DNA from: Actinospineispora eucalypti
Lineage (GTDB): Bacteria > Actinomycetota > Actinomycetes > Mycobacteriales > Pseudonocardiaceae
Assembly: GCA_014208095.1 (NCBI GenBank)
Contig: JACHMT010000001.1
Span: 1,550,001 to 1,614,000 of the forward strand
Direction of reading: 5' to 3'
Length of the DNA: 64,000 nucleotides
Within the stretch, counting starts at the first letter, position 1. Every line of letters begins with the position of its first letter. A program made the position numbers and the translations under genes. Below the pieces are notes generated by a model that worked only from the letters and a program-made list of their open reading frames with translations, had not been told where the DNA came from and made no database searches. This document shows, one piece after another, positions 9,516 through 17,577 of the stretch.

Positions 9516-10309
9516 GCCGCCACCTGGACCCGCTCTTCCGTACTCGCTGGCGCCTGCTTCGGCAGGTGGTTGGCGAGCACCCAGACCGCCAGCATGGCCA
9601 GCCCCAGGGTGACCAGCGAGGCCGGATAGGTGGCGGCGTAGCCGATGTCGCTGTGTAGCGCGCTCCAGGTCGGCCAGGCCAGTCCGCCGTTGACCAGCCC
9701 GTCTGCCATCGGTGCCAGCGGCACGATGGCCAGCAGCCGCCAGCCGCGCAGGTACGGCATCGACATGTGCACCAGGAACGCGGCGACGATCGGCATGGTG
9801 GCGTTCACCGCCGGCCACCACAGCGGCAGGCCCCAGAAGTTGAACGGCTGCGCGCCGTAGTAGGTGTACACGCCCATCAGCACGCCGGGCGTCTCCAGCA
9901 CGATGTTCACGCCCCAGGCGGTGAACCAGTGCGTCCACAGCCGTCGCCCGGTCATGTTCCCGCGCTGCAGCATGCGCCAGAGCAGGAACGCCTGGCCGCC
10001 GACGAACCAGCTGTACACCGGCCACATGAACATCGGCACGGGCCGGCCGGCGAACGTCTCCAGGCCGACCCACTGGCCGTGCAACGGGAAGAAGCACATT
10101 CCCATCACGTCGACCACCGGCTCCATCACGATGGAGCACGCGCCGCCGAGCAGGAACAGCATCGGAGCGGCCTGCCGGTCCCGCAGCAGTGCCCGCACGG
10201 CCAGTGCGATGAGCGCCACCCACGGGATGATCACGAACACGGTGAAGATGACCTGGCCGGTCGAGTTCATCACCATGTCCCACGGCGGCTGCGCTCCCGG
10301 AATCCCCAC
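9512..10309 (-). CDS. Polytopic membrane protein, about seven helices, unknown function
   Basis: This protein is about 265 aa. I chose the GTG at 10309 because a GAAGGAG ribosome site lies just upstream; an in-frame ATG at 10330 is the alternative. Hydrophobic helices fill nearly the whole length (VIFTVFVIIPWVALIALAV, MLFLLGGACSIVMEP, FMWPVYSWFVGG and others), with conserved-looking Trp, Pro and Gly in the loops. I do not recognise the family with certainty. A CCAAC-N3-GTTAG operator-like site lies 25-37 bp upstream and recurs before catabolic genes further right, so it may belong to that regulon. It converges on mceG with overlapping stop codons. Confidence 0.65.
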   Translation of the reverse strand: MGIPGAQPPWDMVMNSTGQVIFTVFVIIPWVALIALAVRALLRDRQAAPMLFLLGGACSIVMEPVVDVMGMCFFPLHGQWVGLETFAGRPVPMFMWPVYSWFVGGQAFLLWRMLQRGNMTGRRLWTHWFTAWGVNIVLETPGVLMGVYTYYGAQPFNFWGLPLWWPAVNATMPIVAAFLVHMSMPYLRGWRLLAIVPLAPMADGLVNGGLAWPTWSALHSDIGYAATYPASLVTLGLAMLAVWVLANHLPKQAPASTEERVQVAA

Positions 10310-10333
10310 GCTCGCTCCTTCTCGTCGCATAAA

Positions 10334-10346
10334 CCAACGTTGTTAG
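10334..10346. promoter_or_regulatory. Operator-like inverted repeat CCAAC-N3-GTTAG
   Basis: CCAAC GTT GTTAG lies just upstream of the membrane-protein gene on the minus strand. It differs by one base from the perfect CTAAC-N3-GTTAG site at 14757-14769. A related but irregular sequence (AACCAAGCGTTGTT) lies near 8611, upstream of mceG. Confidence 0.5.
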
Positions 10347-10379
10347 GATTATGCCGGAAGATGCGCCTTTGAGCAGCGG

Positions 10380-10787
10380 TCAGTGGGGTGTTGCCGGGTC
10401 GAGGTCGAGGGCCATCACCTTGGCGATGTGGGGGAAGTCCCCGTCGCGGGCCAGTACGGCGGCGTTGTTCCGCAGCGCGACGGAGGCGATCATGCAGTCG
10501 ACCAGCCCCCGGGGCGTGACCCCGGCGCGGCGGCATGCCCGGTAGATCTGCATCGCCCCGGCGAAGTCGCTGGTCGCCTCGAAGCGCAGCAGCTCGAAGC
10601 GGTCCAGCAGGCGGCGCAGGTCGCGTTCCCGGTAGTTGTCCCGGGCGCCGCACAACACCTCCATCATCACCGGCTCGGTCACCGCGACCGGCCCGGCGCT
10701 GTCGATGAGCTCGGTGAGCCGCAGATCGACCGCGCTTCCGGTGGCCCGGTCGTACTCTACCCACGCCGAGGTGTCGGCGAGTATCAC
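10380..10787 (-). CDS. vapC: PIN-domain ribonuclease toxin (VapC family)
   Basis: This is a 135-aa VapC-type toxin, a metal-dependent RNase that blocks translation when freed from its antitoxin. The PIN fold is visible: LADTSAW (first acidic residue), [10 protein letters not shown] (conserved Glu), [22 protein letters not shown] (further acidic residues). The GTG start at 10787 overlaps the antitoxin stop by 4 bp, so I prefer it to longer in-frame extensions that read through the antitoxin gene. The pair sits between a membrane-protein gene and a flavoenzyme gene and looks like an insertion into the catabolic region. Cleavage target unknown. Confidence 0.88.
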   Translation of the reverse strand: MILADTSAWVEYDRATGSAVDLRLTELIDSAGPVAVTEPVMMEVLCGARDNYRERDLRRLLDRFELLRFEATSDFAGAMQIYRACRRAGVTPRGLVDCMIASVALRNNAAVLARDGDFPHIAKVMALDLDPATPH

Positions 10788-10984
10788 CGGGGCGCCGGGA
10801 ACCCGTCGGCCGGCGGCTCGCCGATCGCGTTCGCGCCCCGCATGCCCAGCGCCTCTTCCCGGCTCATCGGCTCGCCGGCCAGCCGGCGCAGGGCGAGATC
10901 CACGGCCTCGGTCTTGGTGCGCAACCGGTATCGGTGCATGACCATTTCCAGCACCTCGTCGTCGATGTCGATGTTCGTCCGCAC
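10784..10984 (-). CDS. vapB: VapB-type antitoxin
   Basis: This 66-aa antitoxin is encoded directly before and overlapping the VapC gene. Residues 1-35 ([20 protein letters not shown], then [14 protein letters not shown]) match the ribbon-helix-helix form of actinobacterial VapB proteins, which binds DNA as a dimer. The C-terminal half should wrap the toxin. A perfect 15-bp palindrome starts 10 bp before the start codon and is the obvious autoregulatory operator. Confidence 0.88.
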   Translation of the reverse strand: MRTNIDIDDEVLEMVMHRYRLRTKTEAVDLALRRLAGEPMSREEALGMRGANAIGEPPADGFPAPR

Positions 10985-10994
10985 ACACCAAGTT

Positions 10995-11009
10995 TACACC
11001 TCAGGTGTA
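10995..11009. promoter_or_regulatory. VapBC operator, 15-bp perfect palindrome
   Basis: TACACCT-C-AGGTGTA sits immediately upstream of vapB. VapB ribbon-helix-helix proteins usually bind such short palindromes to repress their own operon. Confidence 0.7.
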
Positions 11010-11023
11010 TGAATGGTGTGTTA

Positions 11024-13033
11024 TTACGTGGCCGATCCGGACCAGCCGTAGCGGGCCAGCGGCGGCGACCACTCGGGGGTCAGCGCGTCCACCGACTGGC
11101 GGCCCTCCACGAAGGCCACCTCCAGGCGGCGCGGGCTGTTCGCGTCGCCGATCACCCGCAGCACCGGAGCGACCCCTTTCAACGAATCGACCAGTACCCG
11201 GTCCGGCACCCCGCCGGACATCAGTACCAGGTCGTCGAAGTCGACCGTGTGCGCCCGCCACGGCGCCTCGTGCGGGGCGATCTCCGCCCGGCCCGGTGCC
11301 TCGAGGCCGCGCAGCACGCTGCGCGGGAAGAAGGTGAAGTCGCCCCGCATCAGCCGGGCCAGCAGCGGTGCGCCGACCATCTCCCAGCGCATCTCCAGGT
11401 TGGCCGCCACCAGCGCGAACCGGCTCACCTGCAGCACCCGGTGACCCTCGTCGACCAGCCGCCGGGCCACGTCCACCGACTCGTAGTGCCCGATCTCGTC
11501 CAGCAGCAGCACGGTGGGCCCCAGCTCGGCGGTGCCGCGCAGCACGTCCCAGCCGGTGTGCGCCCTGACCTCGGCCAGGCCGGGCAGTGGGAGGGCGGGG
11601 CGCAGGGTCTGGAAGCCGTCCCGGCGCGGCGTGGTTCCGGTGGCCACCAGCACCGCGTCCGGCCGCGGCCGCGCCACGTCCTCGGCCGACGCGTGGACCC
11701 CCAGCCGCACGTCCACCCCGCGCCGGGCCAGCTCGCCGGCGTAGAAGTCCGCCAGGGCGTGGAGCTCGGGGCGCGGGGCCAGCCTCAGCTGCCCGCCAAG
11801 CTGGTCGGCGGCTTCCAGCAGGGTGACCCGGTGCCCGGCGATGGCGGCCGCCCGGGCCGCTTCCATGCCGGCCGGCCCGCCGCCGACCACCACCACGCGC
11901 AGCGACCTCGGCGCGACCGGGATGAGCGCGTCGCCGTGGGTCAGCTCGCGGCCGGCGGCGGGGTTCACCGCGCACATCGCGCGGGCCCGGGTGTTCAGCC
12001 CGCCGGCGCAGCTCTGCAGGCAGGCGATGCACGGCCGCACCTCGCCGGTGCGCCCGTCCGCCGACTTCACCACCAGTTCCGGCTCGGCCAGCGTGGCCCG
12101 CACCATGGACACCAGGTCGGCCGCCCCGGACGCGACGACCCGGTCGGCCTGCTCGAGCGTGTGGAACCGGCCGGCCACGATGGTGGGCAGCGCGGTCTGC
12201 CGGGTGATCTTCTCGCTGGACGGCAGCTGGTAGCCCGGCGGCTCGTGGCCGCCGCCCATCAACAGGTCACGCCCGTAGTGGGAGCCCAGCGAGACGTCCA
12301 GGAAGTCGATCAGGCCGGAGCGCTCCAGCCGCCCGGTCAGCTCGACCAGGTCTTCCGTGGTCGTTTGGTCGGCCGGGCCGTCCGGGGAGACCCGCACGCC
12401 CACCGGGTAGTCCGGGCCCACGGCGGCGCGGATCTTGCGCAGCACCTCGAACAGGAACCGGGACCGGTTCTCGGCCGAGCCGCCGTACCGGTCGGTGCGC
12501 AGGTTGGTGGCCGGGGAGAGGAACGAGGAGAACAGGTAGCCGTGGCCGGCGTGCAGCTCGATCCCGTCGATGCCGCCCTCCATGGCGCGCACCGAGGCGG
12601 CGACGAAACACCCGGTCAGCTCGTCGATCATCGCCTGGGTCATCGGCACCGGCAGCATGCCCAGCCCGGGGTCGGGCACGTGCGAGGCCGCCCACGGCGC
12701 GGAGCTGTCCCAGGCCAGCTGGGTCGGGCCGCCGTGCCAGACCTGCTGGAACAGGTGCATGCCGTGCGCGTGGGACGCCTCGGTGAGCCGGCGCAGCCCG
12801 GGCAGGCAGCGGTCGCTGGACAGGTCGATCATGCCCGGCGAGCTCCAGTGGATCTGCCCGATGTCGGCGAACGCCAGCGCCACGCCGCCCTTGGCCCGGG
12901 CCACCAGGAACTCGACCAGCTCGTCGCTGACCTGCTGGCCGGCGGCCAACCCGGTGCCCTGCGACGTGCGGACCACCCGGTTGCGCAGCTCCACCCGGCC
13001 GATCCGGAACGGGCTCAGCACGTGCTCGTACAC
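11024..13033 (-). CDS. Old-yellow-enzyme/2,4-dienoyl-CoA reductase-like flavoprotein
   Basis: This 669-aa oxidoreductase has the layout of FadH and trimethylamine dehydrogenase: an FMN-binding TIM barrel (residues 1 to about 330, with HAGHGYLFSSFLSP and NLRTDRYGGSAENRSRF), a 4Fe-4S motif (Cys335, 338, 342 and 354, CIACLQSC...C) and C-terminal FAD/NAD(P) Rossmann domains (VVVGGGPAGMEAARAA near 380). Electrons would pass from NAD(P)H through FAD and Fe-S to FMN to reduce an enoyl or dienoyl substrate. The start is GTG. Next to CoA and P450 genes it may reduce a double bond in a terpenoid- or steroid-like acid. The substrate is inferred, not seen. Confidence 0.85.
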   Translation of the reverse strand: MYEHVLSPFRIGRVELRNRVVRTSQGTGLAAGQQVSDELVEFLVARAKGGVALAFADIGQIHWSSPGMIDLSSDRCLPGLRRLTEASHAHGMHLFQQVWHGGPTQLAWDSSAPWAASHVPDPGLGMLPVPMTQAMIDELTGCFVAASVRAMEGGIDGIELHAGHGYLFSSFLSPATNLRTDRYGGSAENRSRFLFEVLRKIRAAVGPDYPVGVRVSPDGPADQTTTEDLVELTGRLERSGLIDFLDVSLGSHYGRDLLMGGGHEPPGYQLPSSEKITRQTALPTIVAGRFHTLEQADRVVASGAADLVSMVRATLAEPELVVKSADGRTGEVRPCIACLQSCAGGLNTRARAMCAVNPAAGRELTHGDALIPVAPRSLRVVVVGGGPAGMEAARAAAIAGHRVTLLEAADQLGGQLRLAPRPELHALADFYAGELARRGVDVRLGVHASAEDVARPRPDAVLVATGTTPRRDGFQTLRPALPLPGLAEVRAHTGWDVLRGTAELGPTVLLLDEIGHYESVDVARRLVDEGHRVLQVSRFALVAANLEMRWEMVGAPLLARLMRGDFTFFPRSVLRGLEAPGRAEIAPHEAPWRAHTVDFDDLVLMSGGVPDRVLVDSLKGVAPVLRVIGDANSPRRLEVAFVEGRQSVDALTPEWSPPLARYGWSGSAT

Positions 13034-13049
13034 GCCGACCCCCGGTGGC

Positions 13050-13340
13050 TCAGGCGAAGAGGTAGAAGCCGATCACCGCCGCGCAGATCACCACGCAGTA
13101 GGCCTCCAGGATCAGCCGCAGCGGCAGCGGTGCGTCCTTCAGCTCCATGAAGTACAGCCCCACGAACCGGACCTTGACGAAGGCCACCAGGAAGATCAGC
13201 ACCGACCGCGCCTGGGGCGAGTCGATGCCGTGGTCGGTGCCCAGCCAGAAGGACAGCAGGGTGGCCGCGATCAGCACGAACCAGATGCCGGTGAACCGCG
13301 CGCGGAGCAGGCTCAGCGGGGTGCTCGATGCAGTGGTCAC
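13050..13340 (-). CDS. Cytochrome c oxidase subunit IV-like membrane protein (COX4_pro/NorF type)
   Basis: This 96-aa protein has three hydrophobic helices (FTGIWFVLIAATLLSFWLG, VLIFLVAFVKVRFVGLYFMEL, LEAYCVVICAAVIGFYLF). The KVRFVGLYFMEL pattern is typical of the prokaryotic subunit IV family. I place the start at GTG 13340, just after the subunit III stop at 13349. It pairs with the neighbouring subunit III gene, while no subunit I or II is in the window. The pair may therefore be an accessory NorE/NorF-like module rather than a full terminal oxidase. Confidence 0.75.
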   Translation of the reverse strand: MTTASSTPLSLLRARFTGIWFVLIAATLLSFWLGTDHGIDSPQARSVLIFLVAFVKVRFVGLYFMELKDAPLPLRLILEAYCVVICAAVIGFYLFA

Positions 13341-13348
13341 TCCCAACC

Positions 13349-13963
13349 TCACTTCACCAGGTAGAGCAGCGGGAACAGCACGATCCACAGCAGGTCCACC
13401 ATGTGCCAGAAGCAGGCCCCGCCCTCCACGAAGGCGAACTGCTTGGTGGTCAGCTGGGTTGTTTCTGCCGCCCGCGACTTCACGATCAGGTAGACCAGCA
13501 CCGCCATGCCGATGATCAGGTGGAAGAAGTGCAGGCCGGTGAGCACGTAGAAGTACATGAAGAAGCTGTTGGTGTTGGGTGTGAGGCCCTTGCCCAGCTT
13601 CTCGCTGTACTCCAGGAACTTCATCAGGGAGAACCCGAGGCCGCACACCAGCGCCCCGCTGAACATCCACGGCGCGACGCCGGCGACCCGCTTCCGGATG
13701 GCCCGGATGCCGACCACCACGAACAGCGAGCTGGTCAGCAGCAACAGCGTGTTCACCACGCCGTAGATCTGCCGCAGCTGCTGTTGCGACTCGTTGAACA
13801 GCTCCGGTTCCAGCCCCCGGTAGTACAGGTAGGTACAGAAGAAGACGGCGAACACCATCATGTCGCCGAAGATGAAGACCCAGGTGCCTTCCTCGCCGGG
13901 CAGGTGTTTTGCCGGTTTGCCGGATGCTTCGGGCCGCTGGACGTTCTTCGAAAGCGTGGTCAC
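13349..13963 (-). CDS. Heme-copper oxidase subunit III family protein (NorE-like)
   Basis: This 204-aa subunit III protein has five membrane helices (EEGTWVFIFGDMMVFAVFFCTYLYYR, VVNTLLLLTSSLFVVVGI, MFSGALVCGLGFSLMKFLEY, LTGLHFFHLIIGMAVLVYLIV, FVEGGACFWHMVDLLWIVLFPLLYL). The HFFHLIIG and WHMVDLLW motifs are characteristic. It lies just upstream of the subunit IV gene and downstream of an unknown membrane protein, probably as one transcript. No catalytic subunit is nearby. Similar NorE-like orphans occur in actinobacterial catabolic clusters; their role is not well defined. Confidence 0.85.
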   Translation of the reverse strand: MTTLSKNVQRPEASGKPAKHLPGEEGTWVFIFGDMMVFAVFFCTYLYYRGLEPELFNESQQQLRQIYGVVNTLLLLTSSLFVVVGIRAIRKRVAGVAPWMFSGALVCGLGFSLMKFLEYSEKLGKGLTPNTNSFFMYFYVLTGLHFFHLIIGMAVLVYLIVKSRAAETTQLTTKQFAFVEGGACFWHMVDLLWIVLFPLLYLVK

Positions 13964-13993
13964 GGGTCTCCCAGTTCCACTCGGCGGTAGCGG

Positions 13994-14722
13994 TCAGGCC
14001 GTCTGTGGTTCCTGATGGGGGACGCTAACCGCCGCTTCGGCCTCCTGCTCGCCGATCGCGCGGTGCAGCACGTACCCCATCACCGGGAACCACGTACCAA
14101 AGATAGTGAGTGCTAACCAGAAAGCAATAACCCCGTTCCAGGCGAACGGTCCGGTGTGGAAGCACATGACCAGCGCGCCGACCAGGAAACCGATGGCCAG
14201 CCACACGTTGTAGTACCCGACCCAGCGGGCCAGCACCGGGCGTTCCCGGTGGTCGCGCAGGATGGCCAGGCCGATGGCGAGCGACTGGATCGCGGCCGGC
14301 GCGGCGAACCCGACGAACGGCAGCCAGGCCAGGTCGTTGAGGGCCTGGGTGAGCTCCGGGTCGCGTTCCGGCCGGTACGCGGCCGCCGCCATGACGAACA
14401 TGGGCAGGCCGAGCAGCAGCGGGGTGGTCCACCCGGCGCCGAGCTGGGTGAAGGCCAGCGGGGACCACCGGCCCTCGATGCGGCGCACCTGCAGCAGGAT
14501 GGCCACCGCGTACGGGAAACCGAACCCGGTGCCCAGCAGGGAGATCACCAGGCCGATCCGGATGCTGGTCACGTTGTCGGCGTAGAACCGGGCCACCTCG
14601 GTCGCCGACCAGCTGGGTGCCGGCGGCGGCACCATCCCGCCGATCCACCAGAAACCGATGCAGAACACCAGGATCATCAGTGTTCCGCTCCAGGCGCACA
14701 ACCGCTGTGTTGTCGCGTTCAT
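13994..14722 (-). CDS. Six-helix membrane protein of unknown function
   Basis: This 242-aa protein has about six to seven membrane helices (LMILVFCIGFWWIGGM, IGLVISLLGTGFGFPYAVAILL, TTPLLLGLPMFVMAAAAY, WLAIGFLVGALVMCF, GVIAFWLALTIFGTWFPVMGYVL) and a short soluble tail. I cannot name a family. A Trp-Ile-Gly-Gly motif after helix one and a charged ARFYADN loop look like conserved features. It is the first gene after a perfect CTAAC-N3-GTTAG inverted repeat at 14757-14769, and probably the first gene of a unit with the oxidase subunits III and IV. Confidence 0.65.
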   Translation of the reverse strand: MNATTQRLCAWSGTLMILVFCIGFWWIGGMVPPPAPSWSATEVARFYADNVTSIRIGLVISLLGTGFGFPYAVAILLQVRRIEGRWSPLAFTQLGAGWTTPLLLGLPMFVMAAAAYRPERDPELTQALNDLAWLPFVGFAAPAAIQSLAIGLAILRDHRERPVLARWVGYYNVWLAIGFLVGALVMCFHTGPFAWNGVIAFWLALTIFGTWFPVMGYVLHRAIGEQEAEAAVSVPHQEPQTA

Positions 14723-14756
14723 CGCCAGACCTTCGTTCGTGGTTGGTAGCCGCTGG

Positions 14757-14769
14757 CTAACGGTGTTAG
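14757..14769. promoter_or_regulatory. Perfect operator-like inverted repeat CTAAC-N3-GTTAG
   Basis: CTAAC GGT GTTAG is a perfect inverted repeat 34 bp upstream of the membrane-protein gene start at 14722. It is the best copy of a motif found before several catabolic genes in this window. The KstR motif as I know it has a 2-nt gap between AAC and GTT; this one has 3, so a different regulator is likely. Confidence 0.6.
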
Positions 14770-14802
14770 ATTCTCAGGATTTGACGTCCGGGTCAATTCG
14801 GC

Positions 14803-16143
14803 TCACCCCGCCGTGGCCGGTGCGTGACGCAGCGTGTGGGCCAGATCGGCGGCCGCCCGCTCGCCGGCCGCGATCGAGGCGTTGACGCTGGTCTGCGCGT
14901 GGTAGTCGCCGGCCAGCTGGATGCGCGCGGCGGGGTCGGCGTGCGCGTGGAAGTCCACCAGGCCGGCGTAGGTGCCCACCTCGCTGGCCACCAGGGCCGG
15001 GTTCCACCGGGCCACGTGGGACGCGCGCACCCGGTCCGCCCAGCCGGGCAGCAGCCGGTTGATCGTCGCCCGGGTGGCCGCGACCACCTCTTCGTCCGGG
15101 TCGCCGTAGTGGCGGGTGCTCCAGTCGGTCATCCAGTAGGCGGTCAGGATGCCGGTGCCGGCCGGGGCGCGCCCGGGGGCCAGGTTGTGCCCGAGCCCGA
15201 CCACGCACAGGTCCGGCTCCAGGTCGCGCGGGATGAGCACCATCGACGCGGTTTCGTCCGGTGCCGGTTCGACGCCCAGGGAGACCACGATGGACGTCGA
15301 GTAGCGCAGGTTCTCCAGGTACTTGCGGCGCGCCGGGTCCAGGTCCGGGTACATCTCGACGGCCGCGCCCGCCGGGACCGCGAGCACCACCCCGTCCACC
15401 GTGCTCTCGTGTGGCTGGTCGTTCTCCGTCCAGCGCACCTGGACCCGTTCGTCGGCCTGGGTCCGCACCTCTTCGACCTGGGCTTCCAGCCGGATGTCCA
15501 GCTCGGCGGCCGCGCGGTCCAGGAAGAAGCCCAGGCCGGCGGGGTGGGTGACGATGTGCCCGGCCACCAGCAGGCTGCGGCAGGCGGCGAACAGGTCCAC
15601 CACCGAGCTCTGCTCCGGCTCGGTGAGCAGCAGCGCGCGGGTGATCGGCTCGAGCAGGTTCTCCCGGACCGAGTCCGGGTAGTTGGCCACGCAGTAGTCG
15701 TGCATGGTCCGGGTGTCCAGGTGCGCGGCGCTGCCCAGGTCGGTGTAGTTGATCGAGCGGTACGCCTTCGCCAGGTCCCGGCCGAGGCGCCACAGCGAGG
15801 CCTTGTCCCGGGCCGGGATGTGCCGGGCGGACAGGAAGGTGAGCGGGTTGCGCCGGGCGATCCGGTGCACCCGGCCGTCCCGCAGCGCGCCGATCACCGC
15901 GCCCCGGTGCTCGATCTCGCCGCGCGCGCCGACCGCGTCGATCAGCCGCAGCATGGCCGCGTAGGTGGTGGGCAGGGCCCCGGCGGAGACGTCGAACCGG
16001 AAGCCGTCGCGCGCCACGGTGCGCACCCGCCCGCCGACCTGGTTGCCCTTTTCGAGTATCCGCACGGTGACGCCCGCCCTTCGTAGCCAGAACGCGGCGG
16101 ACACGCCGGCCGCCCCGGCGCCGACCACGATCACCTCGGGCAT
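14803..16143 (-). CDS. FAD-dependent amine-oxidase/protoporphyrinogen-oxidase-like protein
   Basis: This 446-aa flavoprotein begins directly with the FAD-binding Rossmann motif (VIVVGAGAAGVSAAFWLRRAG, then EKGNQVGGRVRT), the signature of the amine oxidase/PPO/phytoene desaturase superfamily. A C-terminal flavin contact (IQLAGDYHAQTSVNASIAAGERAA) is also present. Its length suits the superfamily. It is divergent from a paralogue starting at 16207, with about 60 bp between them, and a third paralogue lies at 36 kb. The reaction is unknown; desaturation or oxidation of an isoprenoid-type substrate would fit the context. A PPO role is unlikely because no heme genes are nearby. Confidence 0.85.
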   Translation of the reverse strand: MPEVIVVGAGAAGVSAAFWLRRAGVTVRILEKGNQVGGRVRTVARDGFRFDVSAGALPTTYAAMLRLIDAVGARGEIEHRGAVIGALRDGRVHRIARRNPLTFLSARHIPARDKASLWRLGRDLAKAYRSINYTDLGSAAHLDTRTMHDYCVANYPDSVRENLLEPITRALLLTEPEQSSVVDLFAACRSLLVAGHIVTHPAGLGFFLDRAAAELDIRLEAQVEEVRTQADERVQVRWTENDQPHESTVDGVVLAVPAGAAVEMYPDLDPARRKYLENLRYSTSIVVSLGVEPAPDETASMVLIPRDLEPDLCVVGLGHNLAPGRAPAGTGILTAYWMTDWSTRHYGDPDEEVVAATRATINRLLPGWADRVRASHVARWNPALVASEVGTYAGLVDFHAHADPAARIQLAGDYHAQTSVNASIAAGERAAADLAHTLRHAPATAG

Positions 16144-16206
16144 GGCACTCCCTCCGGAGCCGAGGGCTCACTAGTGCGAAAAACCATACAGCGATAGGAT
16201 ACTGGT

Positions 16207-17577
16207 ATGTCCCCGGGTCAGCGAGTGGTGGTTGTCGGGGCCGGTATCACCGGCCTGAGCTGCGCGTACCGGCTGCGGGATCGCGGCTTCGAGGTGCTCG
16301 TACTGGAGGCCTCGGACGCGGTCGGCGGAAAGATGAGCAGCGTCCGCCGAGACGGTTACGTGGTGAACCGGGCGGCCAACATCCTGCCCTCCTCCTACGC
16401 CGCCGTGCGCGGGCTGGCTCAGGACGTGGGGCTCGGCGGGCGGATCGGCGCCATGCCGGTGGTGCTCGGCGTGCCCCGGGACGGGCGGATGCACCGGCTG
16501 CGGGCCAGCGGCCCGGGGATGCTGGTGGACGGCCTGCGCACGTCCCTGCTGTCGGTGCGCGGGAAGCTGCTGCTGCGCCGGATGCTGGTGGACGCGCTGC
16601 GCATGAAGGGCTCGCTCAGCTACGCCAACCTGGGCGCGGCGGCCCGGTTCGACACGGAGACCGTGGCCGAGTACTGCGAGCGCCGGCTCAGCCCGGAGGT
16701 GCGCGACTACCTGGTGGAACCGATCCTGCGCGCGCTGTTCACGTGCAACGCGGACACGGTGTCCATCGTGGACTTCTTCTTCGCGGCGGTGAACTTCGTC
16801 GGCTCGGGGATGATGCGCTACCCGGGCGGCATCGACTTCCTGGTTCGCGAACTGGCTTCGCGGCTGGACGTGCGGCTCTCGGCGCGGGTGACCTCGGTGA
16901 CCGACGAGCCGGACGGCGTGCGGGTGAGCTGGACCGGCCCGGACGGCGTCTCGCGGGTCGAGTCGGCGGACGCCTGCGTGCTCGCGGTGTCCGGCGCGGT
17001 GGTGCCCGCGCTCTACCCGGGGCTGGACGCTTCGCGGCGCGAAATCTTGACCTCGAAGCTGCGCTACTGCGTCACCTACGCCGGCCACTTCGCGCTGCGC
17101 CGGCGGCCCTCGGAGCCGTCGCTGGTGGTGCCGGTGCCGCGCGCCGAGGACGAGAACCTGTGCGTGGTGGTGTTCAGCCACAACGCCGGCGAGGCGTGCG
17201 TGCCGTCCCCTTCGGCCGGGCTGCTCTCCACCTACTGGCTGCACGAGTGGAGCTCGTCGCGGCGTTTGCGGACCGACGACGAGGTGATCGCCGAGATGCT
17301 GCCGGCGATGGCGAAGGTGGTGCCGAGCATCGAGGAGGACCTGGTGTTCGCCCGCCTGGACCGGTGGGACCCGGCCGTGGTGCGCAGCTACCCGGGTTGG
17401 TACACCCACGTGGCGCGGCTGGGTGAGCTGGCCGACGCCGGCGGGCGGATACAGCTGGCCGGCGACTACCTGTCCGCCTCGTCCACCAACGCCTGCGCGG
17501 TGGCCGGCGAGGAGGCCGCTGGGCGCGTGGCTCGGGTGCTGGCCGGCGGTTCCGTCGGGTCGGCGGTGGCCCGGTGA
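16207..17577 (+). CDS. FAD-dependent amine-oxidase-like protein, paralogue of the divergent neighbour
   Basis: This 456-aa flavoprotein has the same layout as the gene it diverges from: an N-terminal FAD motif (VVVVGAGITGLSCAYRLRDRG, EASDAVGGKMSS) and a C-terminal GDYLSASSTNACAVAGEEAAGRVAR segment. Shared internal patterns (FDTETVAEYC against LDTRTMHDYC; LVEPILRAL against LLEPITRAL) show a duplication. The FAD glycine motif is intact. The stop overlaps the next gene's GTG start. Transcription may depend on an imperfect inverted repeat (CCATAC-N3-GATAGG, 16184-16198) shared with the divergent gene. Confidence 0.85.
   Translation: MSPGQRVVVVGAGITGLSCAYRLRDRGFEVLVLEASDAVGGKMSSVRRDGYVVNRAANILPSSYAAVRGLAQDVGLGGRIGAMPVVLGVPRDGRMHRLRASGPGMLVDGLRTSLLSVRGKLLLRRMLVDALRMKGSLSYANLGAAARFDTETVAEYCERRLSPEVRDYLVEPILRALFTCNADTVSIVDFFFAAVNFVGSGMMRYPGGIDFLVRELASRLDVRLSARVTSVTDEPDGVRVSWTGPDGVSRVESADACVLAVSGAVVPALYPGLDASRREILTSKLRYCVTYAGHFALRRRPSEPSLVVPVPRAEDENLCVVVFSHNAGEACVPSPSAGLLSTYWLHEWSSSRRLRTDDEVIAEMLPAMAKVVPSIEEDLVFARLDRWDPAVVRSYPGWYTHVARLGELADAGGRIQLAGDYLSASSTNACAVAGEEAAGRVARVLAGGSVGSAVAR

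Noticed and set aside
10934-13150. Very long plus-strand open frame opposite the OYE-like gene
   Set aside because: It is antisense to a protein with clear domain motifs, its product is repetitive Arg/Gly/His-rich, and high GC makes such shadows common. The same applies to long frames opposite the mce, CoA-synthetase and P450 genes.
14757-14769. The motif sites as canonical KstR operators
   Set aside because: Spacing between AAC and GTT is 3 nt, not 2, and outer bases differ, so I treat the regulator as unknown.
14803-17577. Protoporphyrinogen oxidase (HemG/HemY) for the FAD enzymes
   Set aside because: Only the superfamily FAD motifs support it; no heme biosynthesis genes are near and three paralogues suggest a catabolic role.
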